Below, in pieces: positions 1 to 7,211 of a stretch of DNA of 10,944 nucleotides. The notes under the pieces were generated by a model that had not been told where the DNA came from, did no database searches, and saw only the letters and a list, made by a program, of their open reading frames with translations. Where the stretch lies: the NCBI GenBank assembly GCA_001751225.1, contig MAXT01000223.1:1-10944 (forward strand). The letters run 5' to 3'. The translations under genes and the position numbers were made by a program. The DNA comes from Desulfuromonadales bacterium C00003107 (GTDB taxonomy: Bacteria; Desulfobacterota; Desulfuromonadia; Desulfuromonadales; Syntrophotaleaceae). Position 1 is the stretch's first letter. Every line of letters starts with the position of its first letter.

Positions 1-384
1 TGCACTGATGAGTGCGACGCGGACTTGGCTTTCAAGCAAGCTTATCTTGACTGTCGGCCGGAAGATATCGGTTTGGTCATGAGCCCTGCTGGTCTTCCTG
101 GTCGTGCCATCATCAAGCATGTCGAACAGATTCGCGAAGGACAATTGGCTGCGGGACAGCATTGTCCAAGCAATTGTCTGCTCCGCTGCACCTTTAAGGA
201 GAACCGGGAGCGGTTTTGCATTGTCGAGGCGTTGGATCGCGCCCAACGTGGCGACGTGGTTAATGGTCTGGTGTTTTGTGGCAGCAATGCCTGGAAGGCT
301 GACCGTATTTCCACTGTGGCGACAATCTTTGAAGAGCTGTTTGGAGCGAGCGCTGCTCTGCCGAAAATGGTTTCTAACGGCTAA
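1..384 (+). CDS. Nitronate monooxygenase-family flavoprotein, 3' part only
   Basis: The frame is open from the first base, so the gene begins outside the window and only its last 127 codons are seen. The visible part matches the C-terminal half of the nitronate monooxygenase / FabK-like family (FMN-dependent TIM barrels): an N-terminal CTDEC followed by a phenylalanine-lysine-glutamine segment, then SPAGLPGRAI, where family members have a similar Gly-x-Pro-Gly-Arg stretch, and a closing segment VNGLVFCGSNAWK. Family members oxidise alkyl nitronates or act as enoyl-ACP reductases; which applies here cannot be told, and the FMN and catalytic His region is outside the window. A cysteine set, C-x3-C-x3-C-x9-C (codons at 163, 175, 187 and 217), sits inside the C-terminal region and could bind metal. 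A TTG at 25 is only an internal codon. A strong terminator follows 28 bases after the stop, so the gene is transcriptionally separate from the heme operon. Family call is fairly sure; the reaction is not. Confidence 0.75.
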   Translation, partial: CTDECDADLAFKQAYLDCRPEDIGLVMSPAGLPGRAIIKHVEQIREGQLAAGQHCPSNCLLRCTFKENRERFCIVEALDRAQRGDVVNGLVFCGSNAWKADRISTVATIFEELFGASAALPKMVSNG

Positions 385-412
385 TCGCTGCACAGTCCAT
401 TCATTTATTTCT

Positions 413-445
413 AAAAAAGGCGGATCGCAAGATCCGCCTTTTTTT
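413..445 (+). terminator. Intrinsic terminator after the nitronate monooxygenase-family gene
   Basis: A perfect 8-bp stem, GGCGGATC (419-426) with GATCCGCC (431-438), closes a GCAA tetraloop of the stable GNRA type. It is preceded by six A (413-418) and followed by seven T (439-445), so the stem can extend by A-T pairs. The T run fits termination of the upstream plus-strand gene; the A run means it could also act on the other strand, though no minus-strand gene ends here. Confidence 0.92.
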
Positions 446-460
446 ATTGTTATCCAGAAC

Positions 461-490
461 TTGTGAAGTGCCTTCTATCTAGGGTATTAT
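461..490 (+). promoter_or_regulatory. Probable sigma-70-type promoter of the ahbD-hemE-hemH operon
   Basis: TTGTGA (461-466) matches the -35 consensus at 4 of 6 bases and TATTAT (485-490) matches the -10 at 5 of 6, with an 18-base spacer. It lies between the upstream terminator and the radical SAM start codon at 525, leaving a leader of about 28 bases with a clear AAAGGAG ribosome-binding site (514-520). Position makes it the natural promoter of the three-gene operon. The call rests on consensus matching only. Confidence 0.5.
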
Positions 491-524
491 TAGTTTCCTG
501 TTTCAGCCCTGTCAAAGGAGAGGC

Positions 525-1607
525 ATGAGTATCCTCGACCCGCCTTTTTTGCCCAAATGGATTGCCTGGGAAACTACCCGACGTTGTAACCTGCAGTGCG
601 TCCATTGTCGTTGTTCGTCCGATATGGATGCGGCTGAGGGCGACTTTTCTACCTCCGAAGCTTTTCGCCTTATCGACGATATCTGCCAAGTCTCCAAGCC
701 TGTGTTGGTATTGTCCGGCGGCGAGCCGCTGTTGCGTGATGATATCTTCAAGATCGCTCGTTACGGCACGGAGCAGGGGTTGCGCATGTGTATGGCCACC
801 AACGGCACCTTGGTCAATGATCAGGTCTGCCAGCAGATGCTTGATAGCGGCATTCGCATGGTCTCCCTTTCTCTCGACGGCTCTCGGGCCGAATTGCACG
901 ATGATTTTCGTCAGAGTCCCGGTGCTTTTGATGCTACTATTCGCGCCGCTCGCACTCTGCAACGTCATGGCATAAAATTTCTGATCAATTCCTCTTTTAC
1001 CCGTCGCAATCAAACCGACATCGTAGCGACCTTTCAGCTGGCCAAAGAGCTGGGGGCGGTCGCCTGGTATCTTTTCATGATTGTACCCACCGGACGAGGT
1101 AAGGAGATCATGGATGAGTTGATCTCGCCGGAGGACTATGAGGAAATTCTCGCTTGGCATTTCCATCAGGAATGCGAGGAAACTGAGATTCTCATGCGCC
1201 CCACCTGTGCCCCTCACTATTATCGTATTGCTCCGCAGCTGGCACGGGCTTCCAAGGTTTCTTACGAGCGGCGCAGTCTGTCTTTTTCCACCGGAGGTGG
1301 CAAGGGCTGTCTCGCCGGGCAAAGTATCTGTCTGATCGATGCCTATGGCAATCTCAAGCCTTGTTCCTATTTCCCGACCATCGCCGGTAACGTCAAGGAA
1401 CACTCTTTCAAGGATCTCTGGTTCAATGCCCCGATATTGAATGAACTGCGTGATTTCAGCCTCTATCGTGGCAAATGCGGCGTATGCGAATACTTGCAGG
1501 TCTGCGGCGGTTGCCGAGCCCGGGCCGACGCGGTTCATGGTGATTATCTGGCCGAAGAACCTTTTTGCAACTATCAACCGCCGGCCTCGTCCGGTCGTAA
1601 ATCATAG
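525..1607 (+). CDS. ahbD: AhbD-like radical SAM/SPASM protein (putative heme b synthase)
   Basis: A 360-residue radical SAM enzyme. C21-x3-C25-x2-C28 binds the [4Fe-4S]/SAM cluster, SGGEPLL (64-70) is the SAM-binding GGEP motif, and a SPASM-like C-terminal region carries Cys 262, 269, 280, 318, 321, 327, 330 and 348 for an auxiliary cluster. The CVHCR form of the first motif, the CGGCRARA segment (327-334) and the following [10 protein letters not shown] segment are, from memory of the family, typical of AhbD. In the siroheme-dependent pathway AhbD oxidatively decarboxylates two propionates of iron-coproporphyrin III to vinyls, giving heme b without oxygen. The N-terminus lacks the sequence seen in AhbC. 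ATG at 525 follows AAAGGAG (514-520). It is the first gene of a tight operon with hemE (10-base gap) and hemH, which supports a tetrapyrrole role. Alternatives are a NirJ/AhbC relative or another SPASM maturase. The radical SAM call is near certain; the AhbD assignment is likely but unproven. Confidence 0.78.
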   Translation: MSILDPPFLPKWIAWETTRRCNLQCVHCRCSSDMDAAEGDFSTSEAFRLIDDICQVSKPVLVLSGGEPLLRDDIFKIARYGTEQGLRMCMATNGTLVNDQVCQQMLDSGIRMVSLSLDGSRAELHDDFRQSPGAFDATIRAARTLQRHGIKFLINSSFTRRNQTDIVATFQLAKELGAVAWYLFMIVPTGRGKEIMDELISPEDYEEILAWHFHQECEETEILMRPTCAPHYYRIAPQLARASKVSYERRSLSFSTGGGKGCLAGQSICLIDAYGNLKPCSYFPTIAGNVKEHSFKDLWFNAPILNELRDFSLYRGKCGVCEYLQVCGGCRARADAVHGDYLAEEPFCNYQPPASSGRKS

Positions 1608-1617
1608 GAACGGTGCC

Positions 1618-2649
1618 ATGACTATTCAATACGATTTCATTGAGGCCTGCTGGGGGCGATCAACGGCGAGAACTCCTGTCTGGTTGATGCGTCAGGCGGG
1701 CCGTTATCTGCCCCAATACATGGCCATCCGCTCCAAACTTAGTTTCCTCGAACTCTGTAAGACCCCCGAACTGGCGGCTGAAGTCACCATTCAACCGATC
1801 GATATCCTCGGGGTCGACGCCGCAATCCTCTTCTCTGATATCCTCATACCGATCGAAGCCATGGGGCTGGAGCTGCGTTACGAGCCGGGTCCCGTGTTCA
1901 GTAATCCGGTGCGTGATGCTAGCGCGGTGGCCGCTCTGAGAATTCCTGACGTGCAGGAAGAGGTGCCTTTTGTTTATCAGACTATCCGTCTGTTACGTAA
2001 GGAATTGCAGGGCCGGGTACCGCTGATCGGTTTCGGTGGCGCCCCCTTTACCTTGGCCTGTTACATGGTCGAAGGGCGCGGCAGTAAGGATTTTGCTAGT
2101 CTCAAACGCCTCATGTACCAGGCACCAGAGGTGTATGCGGCGCTAATGGATAAGGTCACCGAAACGAGTTGTCGCTATCTGAGTGCGCAAATCGATGCTG
2201 GAGCCGAGGCCATTCAGGTTTTTGACACCTGGGGAGGTATTCTTTCTCCAGCTGATTATCAGGCTTTTGTGCTGCCTTACAGCCGTCGGTTGTTATCCGC
2301 CCTTGAGGGGCGGGGAGTGCCGGTGATTCACTTTGTTAAAGGTGCCGGCGCCATGCTCGACACTGTGCAACAGGCCGGTGGCCAGGTTATCGGTCTTGAT
2401 TGGTGTGCTTCGCTGGGGCGAGCCCGCGACCAGCTGGGATCCGGCATGGCGGTTCAGGGCAATCTCGATCCGGCAGTGCTATTCGCGCCGGAAGCAATCA
2501 TCGAAAGGGAAGTCCAGCGCATCCTCGATGAAAATGCTGGTCGACCCGGCCATATCTTCAATCTTGGCCATGGTATTGTGCCGACCGTAGCACCGGAAAA
2601 AGCCGCCTTTCTAGTCGAATGCGTACACCGTTTGAGACCCAGGATTTAG
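1618..2649 (+). CDS. hemE: Uroporphyrinogen decarboxylase
   Basis: HemE removes the four acetate carboxyls of uroporphyrinogen III to give coproporphyrinogen III in the cytoplasm; the enzyme needs no cofactor. The 343-residue product covers the whole family. RTPVWLMRQAGRYLP carries substrate-binding Arg25 and Arg29, ILFSDIL (70-76) holds the key Asp74, ACYMVEG holds Tyr148, and IFNLGHGI near the C-terminus holds His318. ATG at 1618 is chosen because the protein then starts just before the conserved FIEAC-RTPVW block and AGGAA (1606-1610) lies seven bases upstream. The open frame extends back to 1441, but that part lies within the radical SAM gene and matches nothing in HemE. The ribosome-binding site overlaps the stop of the preceding gene and the gap is 10 bases, so translation is probably coupled. 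hemH follows after 15 bases. No key residue is missing. Confidence 0.97.
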   Translation: MTIQYDFIEACWGRSTARTPVWLMRQAGRYLPQYMAIRSKLSFLELCKTPELAAEVTIQPIDILGVDAAILFSDILIPIEAMGLELRYEPGPVFSNPVRDASAVAALRIPDVQEEVPFVYQTIRLLRKELQGRVPLIGFGGAPFTLACYMVEGRGSKDFASLKRLMYQAPEVYAALMDKVTETSCRYLSAQIDAGAEAIQVFDTWGGILSPADYQAFVLPYSRRLLSALEGRGVPVIHFVKGAGAMLDTVQQAGGQVIGLDWCASLGRARDQLGSGMAVQGNLDPAVLFAPEAIIEREVQRILDENAGRPGHIFNLGHGIVPTVAPEKAAFLVECVHRLRPRI

Positions 2650-2664
2650 GCGAAAGAGGATTTG

Positions 2665-3681
2665 ATGCAACGGACTTTTGCTTCTCTGTCGGGCGACGGT
2701 AGCCTGCGTGCCGACCGAACAACTGGGCTGGTGCTGCTCAACATGGGTGGCCCCGAGAGCCTGGAAGATGTGGAGCCCTATCTGTGCAGGCTTTTTAGTG
2801 ATCGGAACCTGATCAAACTACCGGGCGGTCCTTTGCTGCAAAAACCTCTGGCCCGCTTGTTGGCCCGTCGTCGTGCCCCTCAAAGCCGGGACCATTATCG
2901 CCAGATCGGCGGTAAGTCGCCGTTGCGTGATTGGAGCGAACGCCAGGCGGTCGCTTTAGAGCGACAGCTGGGCAACCGCTGGCGAAGCTATGTATTGATG
3001 CGTTACGGGGCGCCAAGGGCTCAAGAGGTGCTTTGGCAGATGCGCAACGATGGTATCAAGCAAGCCCTGGTACTGCCCCTTTATCCCCAGTATGCTGGTG
3101 CCACCAGCGGCAGCAGTCTTGCCGATTTTCGGCAAGCTGCGGCGACGTTATTTCCCGACCTGGCCTATGCTGTTATCCCTGAGTGGTATGATTGGCCCGC
3201 TTATCTTGATGCCTTGGCGACTCGCATCAACGAAGGCCTGGAACGCTTTCCAGCTGAGCGGCGGGCGGGAGTGCCGCTGCTCTTCTCCGCCCACGCCATG
3301 CCGCAAAAGGTTATTGATCGCGGCGATCCTTATCTGAGCCAAATTTTGGCCACCGTACGGGGGCTTATACAGCGCCTTCCGGACCGGGAGTGGCATTTGG
3401 GTTTTCAAAGCCGCAGCGGTCCGGTGCGTTGGACCGGGCCGGCGGTGACCACTCTGCTTGATAAACTGGCTTTAGCTCGCCAAACGGAGGTGCTGCTGGT
3501 GCCGCTGTCCTTCGTCTGCGACCATGTCGAGACCCTCTACGAAATCGATATCGAACTGCAGGCGGCAGCCTGTCAGCGAGGCATCAAGCATATGGTTCGT
3601 AGTCCATCCCTCAATGACCACGAGGATTTTATTCTTGCGCTGGCACAACTGGCCAGACACCATCTGGCCCTGCACTGCTAA
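2665..3681 (+). CDS. hemH: Ferrochelatase
   Basis: HemH inserts ferrous iron into a porphyrin. The 338-residue product has the family blocks in order: LLNMGGP (24-30), IGGKSPL, RYGAP (113-117), LPLYPQYAGATSGSS (137-151), FSAHAMP (207-213) with metal-binding His210, FQSRSGP (247-253), and the DHVETLYEIDIE block with Glu289. His210 and Glu289 correspond to the conserved active-site pair. The FQSR-GP-W and DH-ETLYE-DIE forms resemble protoporphyrin ferrochelatases, but sequence alone does not settle whether protoporphyrin IX or coproporphyrin III is the substrate. There is no C-terminal [2Fe-2S] extension or membrane helix. ATG at 2665 is preferred over the TTG at 2662 because AAAGAGGA (2653-2660) sits just upstream; the two differ by one residue. 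It is the last gene of the ahbD-hemE-hemH operon, with a terminator about 85 bases downstream; the bases between hold nothing I recognise. Confidence 0.96.
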   Translation: MQRTFASLSGDGSLRADRTTGLVLLNMGGPESLEDVEPYLCRLFSDRNLIKLPGGPLLQKPLARLLARRRAPQSRDHYRQIGGKSPLRDWSERQAVALERQLGNRWRSYVLMRYGAPRAQEVLWQMRNDGIKQALVLPLYPQYAGATSGSSLADFRQAAATLFPDLAYAVIPEWYDWPAYLDALATRINEGLERFPAERRAGVPLLFSAHAMPQKVIDRGDPYLSQILATVRGLIQRLPDREWHLGFQSRSGPVRWTGPAVTTLLDKLALARQTEVLLVPLSFVCDHVETLYEIDIELQAAACQRGIKHMVRSPSLNDHEDFILALAQLARHHLALHC

Positions 3682-3766
3682 CGATAATCTCTCGTGGGCG
3701 GTAACCTTCGACGGTTTGCGCCTTAAGATACGTTTTCTAGGCCATGTCACACAATGACCGAGACGA

Positions 3767-3797
3767 ACAAAAGCCTCTCGTCTAGAGAGGCTTTTGT
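3767..3797. terminator. Bidirectional terminator between convergent hemH and dnaJ-like genes
   Basis: A perfect 13-bp inverted repeat, ACAAAAGCCTCTC (3767-3779) with GAGAGGCTTTTGT (3785-3797), around a five-base loop. The GC-rich part is flanked by four A on one side and four T on the other, so it reads as hairpin plus short U run on both strands. It lies 85 bases after the hemH stop and 25 bases beyond the stop of the opposing dnaJ-like gene, and can serve both. Confidence 0.88.
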
Positions 3798-3822
3798 GTG
3801 AGCAGGGTGTGGTGCGTCTTGT

Positions 3823-4713
3823 CTACAGACCGGCTTTTTTCAATTCCTTGAGTAGAGCTTTTTGCTCAACGTTGAGCTGGTTGGGAACCTCAACCTCGAT
3901 GATCGCATACAGATCCCCGGCGGCCTGGCCCTTTTTGGCCGGCACACCATAGCCTTTAAGGCGAATCTTGGCGCCGTTTTGAATGCCCGCCGGCACCTTG
4001 ATCCGTTTGTTCCCCTGCAGGGTGGGGACTTCAACCGATGAGCCGAGACAGGCACCGCTGAAAGGGATACGGACCTTTACCAGCAGGTTTCGGTCTTCCC
4101 GAGTGAAGGTGGGATCGGAGGCTACTGTGATTTCCAGAAAGAGGTTGCCTGCCGGGCCACCCGACGGGCTACGGCCACCCTTACCGGGCACTCGTAACTT
4201 CTGCCCCGATTCGATGCCGGCAGGAATGGTTACCTGGAGATTTTCCAGGCCCTGTTCGCCACGATACTCGACTCGTTTTTTGCCCCCTTCTACCGCCAAG
4301 CGGAAGGGAATGCTGAGCTGCATGACGTAGTCCTGGCCTTTGGCCGGTTGCGGACGGCCGCCGGAAAAGCCATTGCGTCCCCCCGCTCCGCCAAACAAGC
4401 GACTGAAGATGTCGTCAGATTCGAAGCCGAAATCGCGGAACATGTCATTGGCATTGAAATTACGGTAGATGTCTTCCTGAGAATAGCGCTGATGGAAACC
4501 GCTATCGCCGTATTGATCGTATTGCTGGCGCTTCTCCGTGTCAGATAAGACCGCATAGGCCTCGGTGATCTCCTTAAACTTCTCCTCGGCCTGTTTGTCA
4601 CCCGCGTTTTTGTCCGGGTGATGTTTAATGGCCAGCTTGCGATAGGCCTTTTTGATGGTATCGGCATCGGCGCCTTTTGCAACGCCAAGGGTAGCGTAGT
4701 AGTCTTTGCTCAT
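3823..4713 (-). CDS. DnaJ-class co-chaperone without zinc finger (CbpA-like, type II)
   Basis: A 296-residue Hsp40 protein that would stimulate a DnaK ATPase and hand it client proteins. It has an N-terminal J domain (about 1-70) with the essential HPD at 32-34, a Gly/Phe-rich linker (about 85-125), and two C-terminal substrate-binding beta domains (about 126-205 and 206-290) with the repeated IPAGI-GQKLR and VPAGIQNGAKIRLKG elements. The CxxCxGxG zinc-finger repeats of classical DnaJ are absent, so it is a CbpA/type II relative, not the main DnaJ; length fits CbpA. ATG at 4713 follows GGGAGA on the minus strand (complement of 4718-4723). It has its own promoter at 4749-4777 and sits convergent to hemH and divergent from hemY, so it splits the heme genes into two transcription units. 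Whether it serves heme or cytochrome maturation is not shown. The family call is firm; cbpA as a symbol would be a guess. Confidence 0.93.
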   Translation of the reverse strand: MSKDYYATLGVAKGADADTIKKAYRKLAIKHHPDKNAGDKQAEEKFKEITEAYAVLSDTEKRQQYDQYGDSGFHQRYSQEDIYRNFNANDMFRDFGFESDDIFSRLFGGAGGRNGFSGGRPQPAKGQDYVMQLSIPFRLAVEGGKKRVEYRGEQGLENLQVTIPAGIESGQKLRVPGKGGRSPSGGPAGNLFLEITVASDPTFTREDRNLLVKVRIPFSGACLGSSVEVPTLQGNKRIKVPAGIQNGAKIRLKGYGVPAKKGQAAGDLYAIIEVEVPNQLNVEQKALLKELKKAGL

Positions 4714-4748
4714 GGTGTCTCCCGATTGTGCAGCTAAAATGCCCTGAC

Positions 4749-4777
4749 AATATAGAGATGGTCCCGCCGAAGGTCAA
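4749..4777 (-). promoter_or_regulatory. Sigma-70-type promoter of the dnaJ-like gene
   Basis: Read on the minus strand, TTGACC (4777-4772) matches the -35 consensus at 5 of 6 bases and TATATT (4754-4749) matches the -10 at 5 of 6, with the ideal 17-base spacer. Transcription would start near 4742, about 30 bases before the ATG. A heat-shock sigma-32 reading (CTTGACC and GACCATCT) needs a spacer of only eight bases, which is too short, so the housekeeping reading is preferred. Confidence 0.7.
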
Positions 4778-4830
4778 GAGGGGCCGCGAAATGGTTTGGT
4801 AAAAAGGTTTGTGGTCCTATCGCGGCGTCA

Positions 4831-4859
4831 TTGCATAGCGGGTCGTTTGTTGTCATAAT
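4831..4859 (+). promoter_or_regulatory. Probable promoter of hemY, extended -10 type
   Basis: CATAAT (4854-4859) matches the -10 at 5 of 6 bases and is preceded by TG plus one base (4851-4853), an extended -10. TTGCAT (4831-4836) is a weak -35, matching 3 of 6 bases, at 17 bases. Transcription would start near 4866, about 30 bases before ATG 4897. A six-base inverted repeat, ATTGCA (4830-4835) and TGCAAT (4861-4866), brackets the promoter and might be an operator half-site pair, though this could be chance. Confidence 0.5.
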
Positions 4860-4896
4860 GTGCAATCGTTTAATTCTCTTACGAAGGCGGTTTAGC

Positions 4897-6312
4897 ATGC
4901 AGGTAGTTATTATAGGTGCCGGTATATCCGGCCTGGCTACAGCCTTTTTGCTACAGCAGGAAGCCGCCGCCAAAGGCCGGCAGTTGTCTTTGACGGTTCT
5001 TGAGGAAGAGGCTCAGGTCGGCGGTAAGATCCGTAGTATGCGTAGCGATGAAGGCTATCTGTGCGAATGGGGACCCAACGGGTTCCTTGACGGCAAGCCG
5101 GCCACCCTCGATCTCTGCCGGCAATTGGCCGTAGCCGAAAAGCTGGTGCGTTCCAATGATAACGCCCGCCGACGGTTTATCTATTCCGAGAAACGCTTGC
5201 ACCAGGTGCCGGAAAATGCAGTGGCTTTTCTGCGCTCCGGGTTGCTTTCCGCATCGGGCAAGGCACGCATGGCCGGTGAAATAGTCATTCCTGCCCGCCG
5301 CGGAAAAAGTGACGAAAGCCTGGCCGATTTCTGTCGGCGCCGCCTGGGGAAACAGGCTCTTGATCGACTGGTTGGGCCGATGGTGTCGGGAATTTTCGCC
5401 GGTGACCCGGAAACCATGAGTTTGCAGAGTTGTTTTCCCCGTATTCATCAACTGGAGGTGGAGTATGGCGGACTGTTTCGTGCCATGCTGTGCCTGGCTC
5501 GCCAGCGTCGAGCGGAGCGTCGTTCCGGTCAGGTCGTGGCCAGTGCTTCCGGACCGGCCGGGGTACTGACCTCCTTTTCCGGCGGTTTGCAACAACTCAC
5601 CGACCGTTTGCAGCAGGTGCTGGCTGACCAAGTTCAGGTCTCAGCAGCGGTAACCGGGCTGGAACCGGCAGGGGGGAAATTTAACCTGCAGTTGGCCGAT
5701 GGCCGACAGCTGACTGCCGATGTTGTGGTCTCAGCGGTTCCCGCCTACAATTTCGCCAGTTTGGTGAAAGGATTCGATCAACAAATAGCGACCCTACTGG
5801 GGCAGATACCTTATTCTTCACTGCAAGTGGCCTGCTTCGGTTACCGTCGCCAGCGAATCGCTCATAACCTTAACGGTTTTGGCTATCTGGTGGCGCGGCC
5901 CAATACCCTGCCGTTGTTGGGAACGTTGTGGGATTCCAGTATTTTCCCACAGCGTGCCCCACAAGACAGCGTGCTGTTACGCTCCATGCTGGGTGGCGCC
6001 ACCCAGCCTGAAGTGGGCGAATGGGATCGTGAGCGGGTGGTGGACGAAACCCGGGCCGCGTTGCGGCAGACCATGGGAATCGATGTCGAACCCGATTTTG
6101 TGCAGATCTTCCGCCACCGCCAGGCCATTCCCCAATATCTGGTCGGTCACGGGCAGCGACTGCAAGACTTGCAGCAGCGCAGCGCCCGTTATCCCGGCCT
6201 GTTCTTTACCGGCAATGCCTTTTTCGGCATCGGCCTGAACGACTGTGTCAGTGCTGCGCAACGGACCGTAGCAGCGATTCTCGCTGGCGACCGCAGCCAA
6301 CACACCGAATAG
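4897..6312 (+). CDS. hemY: Protoporphyrinogen/coproporphyrinogen oxidase, FAD-dependent HemY type
   Basis: A 471-residue FAD flavoprotein that removes six electrons from a porphyrinogen to give the porphyrin, the step before iron insertion. The N-terminus has the Rossmann motif GAGISG (7-12), the ribose-binding acidic residue Glu36 and VGGK (41-44); a CEWGPNGF segment follows, and the C-terminus has the second FAD motif with FTGNAFFGIGLNDC. Length is normal for the family, also annotated hemG (TIGR00562 type), but it is unrelated to E. coli flavodoxin-like HemG. Enzymes of this fold act on protoporphyrinogen IX or, in Gram-positives (CgoX), on coproporphyrinogen III; the sequence does not decide. 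O2 is the usual acceptor of characterised members, so an anaerobe would need another. ATG 4897 is chosen because it places the FAD motif at residues 3-12 and GAAGGCGG (4883-4890) lies upstream; the earlier in-frame ATG at 4858 overlaps the likely -10. It is divergent from the dnaJ-like gene and followed by an rbgA-like gene after 35 bases. Confidence 0.92.
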   Translation: MQVVIIGAGISGLATAFLLQQEAAAKGRQLSLTVLEEEAQVGGKIRSMRSDEGYLCEWGPNGFLDGKPATLDLCRQLAVAEKLVRSNDNARRRFIYSEKRLHQVPENAVAFLRSGLLSASGKARMAGEIVIPARRGKSDESLADFCRRRLGKQALDRLVGPMVSGIFAGDPETMSLQSCFPRIHQLEVEYGGLFRAMLCLARQRRAERRSGQVVASASGPAGVLTSFSGGLQQLTDRLQQVLADQVQVSAAVTGLEPAGGKFNLQLADGRQLTADVVVSAVPAYNFASLVKGFDQQIATLLGQIPYSSLQVACFGYRRQRIAHNLNGFGYLVARPNTLPLLGTLWDSSIFPQRAPQDSVLLRSMLGGATQPEVGEWDRERVVDETRAALRQTMGIDVEPDFVQIFRHRQAIPQYLVGHGQRLQDLQQRSARYPGLFFTGNAFFGIGLNDCVSAAQRTVAAILAGDRSQHTE

Positions 6313-6347
6313 CATTAACAGGCGCCTTGGCGTCAGGAGTGATAAGC

Positions 6348-7187
6348 ATGACCATCAAGTGGTTCCCCGGGCATATGAGCACCGCCCGTAAACAAATTGC
6401 CGAGGCAATGCCCAAGATCGATGTTGCCATTGAGGTGCTTGACGCTCGGCTGCCGGTCTCTAGCGGAAATCCCCTGTTGGCCGAACTGCGCCAGCACAAG
6501 CCCGTTATCAAAGTGTTGAACAAGGCGGATCTGGCCGATCCCCAGGTCACCAAAGACTGGATACGGTTTTTCGAAAAAAACGATAAAGGGGTTCGCGCCT
6601 TAGCTATTAATGCTGGGAAAAAAGGGGAAGCGACTCGAGTCCCGAACCTGTGTCGCAGTCTGATTCCTCATCGCGGCAAGCCGGGCCGTCCCCTGCGGGT
6701 TATGATCATGGGTATTCCCAATGTGGGCAAGTCCACCCTGATCAATACCTTGGCTGGAAAGCGCATCGCCAGGGTTGGTGACCGACCGGCCATTACCAGG
6801 AGTGCTCAGCAGATCGACTTGCGCAACGGTGTGTTGCTGTACGACACCCCCGGTATTCTGTGGCCGAATCTTGAAGATCAGCAGGGGGCTTATCGTCTGG
6901 CCGCCAGTGGTGCCATCGGCGACAATGCTATGGATTATGAATCCGTGGCTTTGTTTGCGGCTGAATTTCTGCTGCAAAATTACAGCGAGTTTCTTGCCCA
7001 GCGCTACAAGCTTAAGGCACTACCCGCCGAAGCGGTCGAATTGCTGGATGAGATCGGTCGCAAGCGCGGTTGTCTCGGTGCGGGGGGCGTGGTCGATTCC
7101 TACCGGGCGGCAGAGGCTTTGTTGCGAGATTTGCAGGGCGGCAAGATCGGCCGTATTAGCCTGGAGACACCCCCTCAGGAAGATTAG
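6348..7187 (+). CDS. rbgA: RbgA/YlqF-type circularly permuted ribosome-assembly GTPase
   Basis: A 279-residue GTPase whose motifs occur in permuted order: DAR (32-34), G4 NKAD (58-61), then G1 GIPNVGKS (122-129), G2 Thr150 and G3 DTPG (166-169). The N-terminal WFPGHM (5-10) with His9 is characteristic of RbgA/YlqF, and in B. subtilis RbgA this His is needed for GTP hydrolysis. The C-terminal part (about 190-270) is the helical RNA-binding region. By family it promotes late assembly of the 50S subunit. The switch segment reads RPAITRS (146-152), where Pro-Gly-Val/Ile-Thr is usual, so Ala148 is a small departure. ATG 6348 follows AGGAG (6335-6339) at eight bases; a TTG at 6327 lies upstream of that site and is rejected. 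With 35 bases from hemY and no terminator between, it is probably read from the hemY promoter, without obvious functional link. Confidence 0.93.
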   Translation: MTIKWFPGHMSTARKQIAEAMPKIDVAIEVLDARLPVSSGNPLLAELRQHKPVIKVLNKADLADPQVTKDWIRFFEKNDKGVRALAINAGKKGEATRVPNLCRSLIPHRGKPGRPLRVMIMGIPNVGKSTLINTLAGKRIARVGDRPAITRSAQQIDLRNGVLLYDTPGILWPNLEDQQGAYRLAASGAIGDNAMDYESVALFAAEFLLQNYSEFLAQRYKLKALPAEAVELLDEIGRKRGCLGAGGVVDSYRAAEALLRDLQGGKIGRISLETPPQED

Positions 7188-7211
7188 CCTGAAGATTTTC
7201 TGACTGAAATG

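Noticed and set aside
489..500. TTAGTTTCCTG upstream of the radical SAM gene, resembling the TTAGTTTCTG end of the large palindrome.
   Set aside because: It has an extra base, no inverted partner nearby and none of the inner arms; likely chance in a T-rich leader.
450..1577. A 375-codon open frame on the minus strand, slightly longer than the radical SAM gene it opposes.
   Set aside because: Its product shows no recognisable domain, while the plus strand has a full set of radical SAM and SPASM cysteines with a good ribosome-binding site. It is an antisense shadow.
1441..1617. An upstream in-frame ATG that would lengthen HemE by 59 residues.
   Set aside because: The added part lies within the radical SAM gene and has no HemE similarity. 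ATG 1618 has AGGAA upstream and matches the family's normal start.
4755..4778. A possible heat-shock (sigma-32) promoter for the dnaJ-like gene.
   Set aside because: The two half-elements are only eight bases apart, whereas sigma-32 promoters need clearly more; the sigma-70 reading has ideal spacing.
4831..4896. Earlier in-frame starts for HemY, including ATG at 4858.
   Set aside because: They would put about 13-22 residues before the FAD motif and overlap the likely promoter. ATG 4897 starts directly at the beta strand of the FAD fold.
4951..5631. A 226-codon minus-strand frame opposite hemY.
   Set aside because: No recognisable domain, and fully antisense to a well-supported flavoprotein gene.
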